A stretch of DNA of 64,000 nucleotides, from positions 92,592,400 through 92,656,399 of the forward strand of contig OX328132.1 of the NCBI GenBank assembly GCA_946811695.1, read 5' to 3'. Within the stretch, counting starts at the first letter, position 1. Each line of letters starts with the position of its first letter. Shown here piece after piece: positions 27,701 through 35,092 of the stretch. The DNA comes from Gonocerus acuteangulatus (Eukaryota; Arthropoda; Insecta; Hemiptera; Coreidae). The position numbers were made by a program, and so were the translations under genes. The notes beneath the pieces are model-generated. The model was not told where the DNA came from. It saw only the letters and a program-made list of their open reading frames with translations, and did no database searches.

Positions 27701-30700
27701 CTGGTCTAAACGTTCTTCACAAAAACCCACTTTTTTTGCAGTACAACTCCAATTTTCTCTGCTTGTACACAATTTTTTTCAATGTTTCATTAAATTTTTG
27801 AAATTAGCATTAAATTTGCTTTAAGGAAAATGTACATCCAATGTTCACAAGTATCTCTTTTAAACCACAATATCAATTCGAAAAGTATAAACGAATAAAA
27901 GCTTTTGGCTAGCAAAACATTTTAAAAATCACAACTCTTCCAAAAAAAATCCTGCAGGCTGCCGAATCTCACAAAAGTAGTAAAATTTAGTTAGCTTTTC
28001 AACAGTATACTCAGAACTGAGATTATCTCTCAATTTCATATTTTTATTCGGATTGGGGTGAACAAACATCAAATAAATAAAAGTAATATTATTTTTATTT
28101 TTTTTATATTATCTGAAATAAATTAAAATTATTCTTATTGAAATTGATATTTAAGATTATCGTAATTCTTACATAAATGTTAAATAAGAAAAAAAATAGT
28201 TCGAAAATTATGACCGTTCTTACAACTGGCCTTCTTGTAGACCACACTGACGACACCTGGTCACACCTATGATTTAGTCCTTGCAATCTCATTATGGTTA
28301 GCTCTCATTTCCAAAAATGATTCACGAATCCTTTCGATCAGGTGGTTTATGTCTTAATTAATTATGATTTTTTGTGTTAAATTGTAATTTGTGTTGTGAC
28401 CATTGTTCGACTCTGTGTATTACTGTGTTTATTGATGTTTTATATATATTTTGAACTTATTATGATTACAATATCATCAGCAAGTGGAATTAATTTAACA
28501 TTTTTTGTAATATTCACAAACTCACATTTGTGGGACGGGGAGCATTTCTTGGAGGAAGAGGCGGTGCTGCAGTTGGGCTGCAAGTGGTTTTTACAACAGT
28601 ACTATAAATAGGTTCTGGTTTTGATCCATTTCCAGTGTCATTAGATATTGTTGAATATAAGAAATCAAATGGATCATACAGTTCATAAATTCTGTCTTCC
28701 TGGTTTTCTAAAACAAGCCAATAAAATTCGATTAATATAAAAGCAAACTCAGATCGGTAATGTTTAGTAGCACGTTTTTCAATGGAATAGAAATTAATTT
28801 CATGAATAACAGTACATGTCCAAAAAATTATTTCATTGTTCAATTCAATTTTTGTTTGAGAAAGGCGGCATCAGATTGTTTTGTTAACTCAGTGAGGGGT
28901 AAGGGGTAAACAGTAATAAAAATACATACATATAATAGAACTAATAAAAATCTCTATTGTTAAACTAAACAGACAATATTTAACAGCCAGCATTTTCAAA
29001 AATAGAGTTGTAAATGAATAATAAATCACTACACTGTCAACACCTTTGTGATATCACAACTTACTTGTATCAGCAGCATTAATAACAAGTGGGTCAAATG
29101 CTTCGAGTAGGCTAACTCGGACATTCTTGTCCCTATTGGAAGGATCATTATCTGTATTTAAGTCAATAAGATTTCCAGATCTGTTTTCAAATAAATCATT
29201 TAAACAAAAGGTGTCTGAAAAAAGTATAACTTTATTAGCAGAACATAAAAGTAAGATATTATTTGTGTTTAATGTATTCTTTATGTTTCAAATGACATCA
29301 GGAATCAACAGTAGATTACTTATGGAGAACTACTATTTTGCAGTCAAGATGAGAGAGCATAAATTCCTCACTTGAGGTACCTCATAACACCATAGCTGAA
29401 CCTAGAAAATGACCTTAAGTGGCCTACATTAGAGCTTTGTTGAGCTTTAATTATTATGAGGTTATTTTAATAATTTAAAAAAATTAACTTGTCAGGCAAC
29501 AAATCAAGCCCAGTCCAGTTGCAAGGGGCATCTGCAACTAGGCCATTAACACCAGGTTAATTACCACCCTTCCTAAACATCAATGGTGAAGCAGAAAAGT
29601 TTTTCAATAGGCCCATAGATGAAAAAACTCAACCTGCTAGGACTTGAACCCACATCTGGTTATATAGGAATCGGATACACTATCCACCAAGGAGACCCAT
29701 GTTCTGTTACTATGACCTTTCCAATTGGACTTGAAGATCTACTTAGATTACTAAACACCAAATATATCAGAATATATCCTATCTACGAGTAAAGTAGATA
29801 ATCTGCTACTACAGATTAAATACGAAATCCTCGAACAATGTTATTAGATACAGGTAATCTGCTGGTTGAGAAATACAAACATAAATCATAAAAATCATTT
29901 GGCTTGGTTCCCATTCAGATAAATGAACTTTTCAAAAAATTATAAGACTTAAAATTAAATTAATTGCACGTTTATTCCATTTAAAAGAAGATTAAATTTA
30001 GGCCAAAATTAGACTGCTTAAATAGAATCTATAGCTAATGCAATAAAATATATGATTGGATACAGCATATTCATATAAAATAAAAACAAAATTATCATTT
30101 TTAAAAACTAAGCAAATGATACCTTTTGAATTTTTATAATATTGATCTGAAAATTGTTGGAAGCTCCCACACATTTCAGAGGAATTAGAAGTACCTATAC
30201 TATGTGATGAATTACTTCTTAGAAAGGTCAAATCATGTGAGAAGGAATGTGAAACTTGAGGCTGAGTATATCTGGAAAAATAATTCAAAATATTAAAAAA
30301 GATTATTTCTTTTTTTAGCATAAGTTCTTTTCGGTGGCGTATATATTTATTATACCAACCCCTTGGAGCATAAAAACCTAAAACTTACAGAATAATACAC
30401 AAAAATTAAATATGTTGTAGTACAGAGCTATAGAATGTATTATAGAATTGAATTACATAGAATGTAGTTACATTCTATGTAAGACAGAGTCAATACTCAT
30501 TTATATACAGAAGAAATGAATGAACAAACATACATGGACAAGGATAAATGAAACATGTGGTAAGTTTGTGTAATACGTGGGGTGATCAAAAAGTTGCAGG
30601 ACTGTTTAGATTGCGCGGCAATGGAGTGTCATAGAGCAGTGCGGTTGGCAGCATTGTTTATCGTGACTCTTCCTGAACTCAGCTGTTTATTCAGATTGTT

Positions 30701-32407
30701 GATAACCTTCTTCATTGTAAAGTTACTGCTGTGTTCGTAAAAAAAGTTTTTTGTGTTCGGCGATTTCTTGAAATGAATGAAAAGGAAGAGCAACGCGTTT
30801 GCGTAAAGTTTTGTGTGAAGTTGGGTAAAACGTTTACTGAAACTTTTCAAATGTTGCAAGTGGCTTTCGGTGATGAATGTCTGAGTCGGTCAAGGTGTCA
30901 TGAGTGGTACAAAAGGTTCAAGGAAGGCCGGACATCGTGTGAAGATGATTCTCGTTCAGGGCGCCCATCAACTTCGACTGATGACGATCATGTTGCAAGA
31001 TTGAACAGTCTCGTGCGTTCTAATCGTCGACTAACCATTCGTGAGATGGCTGAAGAATTGAACATTTCATTTGGTTCGTGTCAACAAATTTTAACAGAAA
31101 ATTTGCAGATGAGAAGGGTGGCTGCAAAGTTTGTTCCGCACTGCTCATTCGCGACTACTGCACCAAAAATGGAATGACGATCATTCCCCAGCCTCCATAT
31201 TCACCTGACCTTGCCCCTGCAGACTTTTTCTTGTTTCCAAAACTCAAGAGACCCATGAAGGGAAAGAGATTTGAGTCCGTAGATGACATTCAAGAAAAAT
31301 CGCTGGAGCAGCTAAACACCATTTCACAAGATGATTTCTCAAAGTCCTTCACGCAGTGGAAACATCGTTGGGAAAAATGTATAGCTTCCCAAGGAGAGTA
31401 CTTTGAAGGGGACGACGTCCAATAGCCTGTAGATTTTTTAAATAAATTAATAAAAAATCAGTCCTGGAACTTTTTGATCACCCCACGTAGCTAGTACTTA
31501 AATTAGGGATAGATTAATACAGATTTAAAACTTAAATGAATCCTATCTCTCCGACAGATTCTTCCAAGTTTCCTATGGCACTTCATCCTCCCCCATTTTC
31601 CCTCAACTTGAGGGTGTTCCTCAAGGTGGAATCCTCAGTCCTGTCCTATACCTCACATATACGGCTGATATCCCAACTCACCCCGGCACATCCCTCCATA
31701 TGTTCGCCGATGATACAGCTCTGTTCTCCTGCAGTCATGACCCAATCCTGACATCCAAGTCCCTTCAGGAACACCTTAGACTGATCGAACCCTGGCTCAT
31801 CAAATGGAGAATCAAAGTTAACCCTCAGAAATCCTGCCACTCAACCTTTACCCTCAGGTGATCATCCTGCCCTCCAGTGTTCCTCCATAGTTCTCTAATT
31901 CCGCAAAACCCCAAATTCTAGGACTAATACTTGACAAACGACTAACATGGAAGCCACATATTACCCAGAAGAGACAAGAACTCAGCCGACGGTACAGACT
32001 ATTACTACACCTACTTGACAAACGATCTAATCTCACACTAACAAACAAACGCCTCATTTACATGACCATTCTGAGACCAATATGTACTTACGGAATTCAA
32101 CTCTGGGGTTCAACAAAGCCTTCCATCCAACTCCTAAAAAATCCAATCCATGCAGTCTAAAATTCTCCGGAAAATAACGGATGCTCCGTTTTATGTCTCC
32201 AATTTGATCCTCCATAATGACCTTAATATCCCTTTTATCCAACCTTTAGCCAAATCCCTCTACCGCAAATTCCATTCGAACCTACACGGTCGAACCTACC
32301 ATCCTAACTCCTTAATAAACTCTCTATCCTCCCAGCACATTCCTCACAACACCATTCGCCGACTGAAACGCAAATGGCCAAGAGATCAACTCTAAAAAGT
32401 GTATATC

Positions 32408-32444
<37 letters not shown>

Positions 32445-34658
32445 TCTAGTGGGTGCTACTACTGTGCAGCTTCCCACCTCATGTACATTCATGTCAATAC
32501 AGTCTAGCAATAATTTACTAGAAATTTATCTTTTACATTGTTGTAAATTCCAAATAAATAAAATAAAAAAACAAAACTTAAATGAGTTACATAGAAATAG
32601 ATATAAAATGAATAAGTACAGGATGAAAATAGGCTAACCAAGGAGGAGGAGAACTATGCCTCATGGATGTGCAATCATTTCTAAATGTGGTGGGTCAATG
32701 AAAGTTTGAGAAAGAGAGCGAGTGGTGGGGAGTTGTGTCCCCACAACTACGGGGACACAGCCCCCCCCCCCCCCCCCGGGGTTTAAGTTAAGGGTGGTAG
32801 GAGTTGACAAGAAGCATAAAAGTGAGGTGATAATGAGCATAAAAGTGAGGTGATAATGGAAGGGAGGCAGGTATGAAAGGTTATACCTACCTGGGGACAT
32901 GTTTATTGAGAAAGGTGTGGATTTTAAGCAGGACTTTTTAATTTTCTCAAACTTACAGCGATCCACCATATTCAGAAACCATTAAACACATTTTCTTATA
33001 AAAAAGCGTAGTTTTATTAAGATACCATGATCGAGCCATGACTAAATCTACCCTCTTCTCAATGGCCAACAATCTACTCTCAAAGAAGATATTTTTAAAT
33101 GCTAATTCCTAGTAGTAGGTTTCCAACAAAAACTAAGTTTTTATATAATATATTCTATAAACTTCAGTAATTTCACAATTTTTCAGGCAAAATATAGGTT
33201 CCATAATATATTTTTCAAAAAATATAGAATTTTACGTAGAAAAGATAGATAGATAATTTTAAATTAATAATGCCCATTACCTTGGTTGGGTTATTGTGCT
33301 GGAAACAGACTGCTGATATTTATTGTGCGGAGGACTTGGGAATGACATTAAATCAGTTGTACAAGACACTTCACTTGTACTAGATGGTGCACTTTCGCGT
33401 CGTAGAGGAGGAGGAAGAAGCTTAGGAACTTGCATAGACTCTAGGGAGAAAAAACAATAAATAACCAGAATAAACTAAATAAGATCAATAAATATATAGA
33501 TTAAATCATACTTGTCTCAATGCATCCAGGACGAGGCCTTTGGGTGGCCTTGGAAGGAGCAATTCTAGGTCTTTGTGTTTCATTGTTTCCATGTTTACTA
33601 GCTGCATTGCTCTTTTCAACATTTATACCTAAAATTATATATGTTTGGTCATATTTTTTTTTCTTGTCATGAATTGAAAATTCTCAAAGTCAGAATTATG
33701 GTCATATCATAGTTATTGGTTAATAAAGTTGGACATTTATAATCCCTGGAAATGACAGTTTAAGACAACTGAAAGCACCTAACTTCTAAAAAAATATATT
33801 TATGAGAAAACCACAACCCTGTGCATAGGGCCAAATCCCTGATTTGACGTCGCTTGCTTTTTATGTGTCGGGCAAATGCACTAAGTACCTATTTAACCCC
33901 TAGCTTACTGCGGGTAGTGCAGTCTAGCTGGCCGGGCCCCTGTTACGAAGCTATTCTCGCCCTCTTCTCAACTTGCGTAAACACTTTCATATAATTTCCT
34001 CCCTTAAAATTTCAAATTGTAGGAAAATTATATTTTATTAATTCTTTACTTTTTCTTTTAGCTCTAAATATTTAGGTTGAATAATGTAATTATATGCTCC
34101 AATAACCTTTTTTATAACCCATGTTTTTTGATACGAAATATGTTTTTTTTTTTGTTATGACAGTGGTACTAAAGAATGAAGCTAAGTAAATAAATAACCT
34201 CATTTTTATTAAAACAAAAAAATCCATCCTCCTTTTTGATTTAGGGCTTTGGATCTAACACTGGCAGAGTAAATTTTTATGAGCCCGACCCAGTTATCCC
34301 TGATCACTAACTCCCTTGTCACAAAGAGTTAAATCCTCCAGCAGAAAGAAGTGAAAGAAATAGCTAAAGCTTCCCTCAGTCCTTGCTTAATAGCCCCAAG
34401 GTCGAACTCCTGGAACAGTCAGGCGTAAGGAGCTGGTAATTAGATAAGAGTGTCGGACTGCTGTAGAAGTTCTTCGTGCTGAGGGCCCGACGGCTCTCGA
34501 CTGCTAATCAAGTCCTTCGTTCCAGAGGCACGCCACGCTTCGACTCGCACAGCAGTCTATAGTAAGGAAAAAGTTAAGACATATTCCACCTGATCACAAC
34601 TATAAGCGAATCATTTAAGGAAATGAGGACTAAACATGACGAAATTGCAGGAGCTATG

Positions 34659-34695
<37 letters not shown>

Positions 34696-35056
34696 TTGGG
34701 AATAAAATCTCTAATACCTTGTAGGGGGGAGGTGCAATGACAGAGATATTTAAACTAGAGCAATTGTATATTTACCTTAGGAAGTTATATATAAATATAA
34801 ACATTACTATATATACGAAAAGCAAGGGTTCAAAAAAAAATAAGTGTTAATTTATTAGCTACTGATGTCAAACTTGAATACAGTGAATACTTTCCTTTAT
34901 GTTAGTTCGTAAATAAAACTCATAGAATAAGGCTCAAAGAGGTGCAAGTAACTTAAAACATTGATATATAACCACATTTAGAGTAAAACTAATAGTACAG
35001 AGTTAAGAATGTTAGTGTTTCAGAAGATGACTACTGTCAAAAAAAAAAAAAGAAAA

Positions 35057-35092
<36 letters not shown>

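Noticed and set aside
32654..32969. 102-codon minus-strand frame with poly-glycine
   Set aside because: Generated by the poly-C tract; no recognisable domain.
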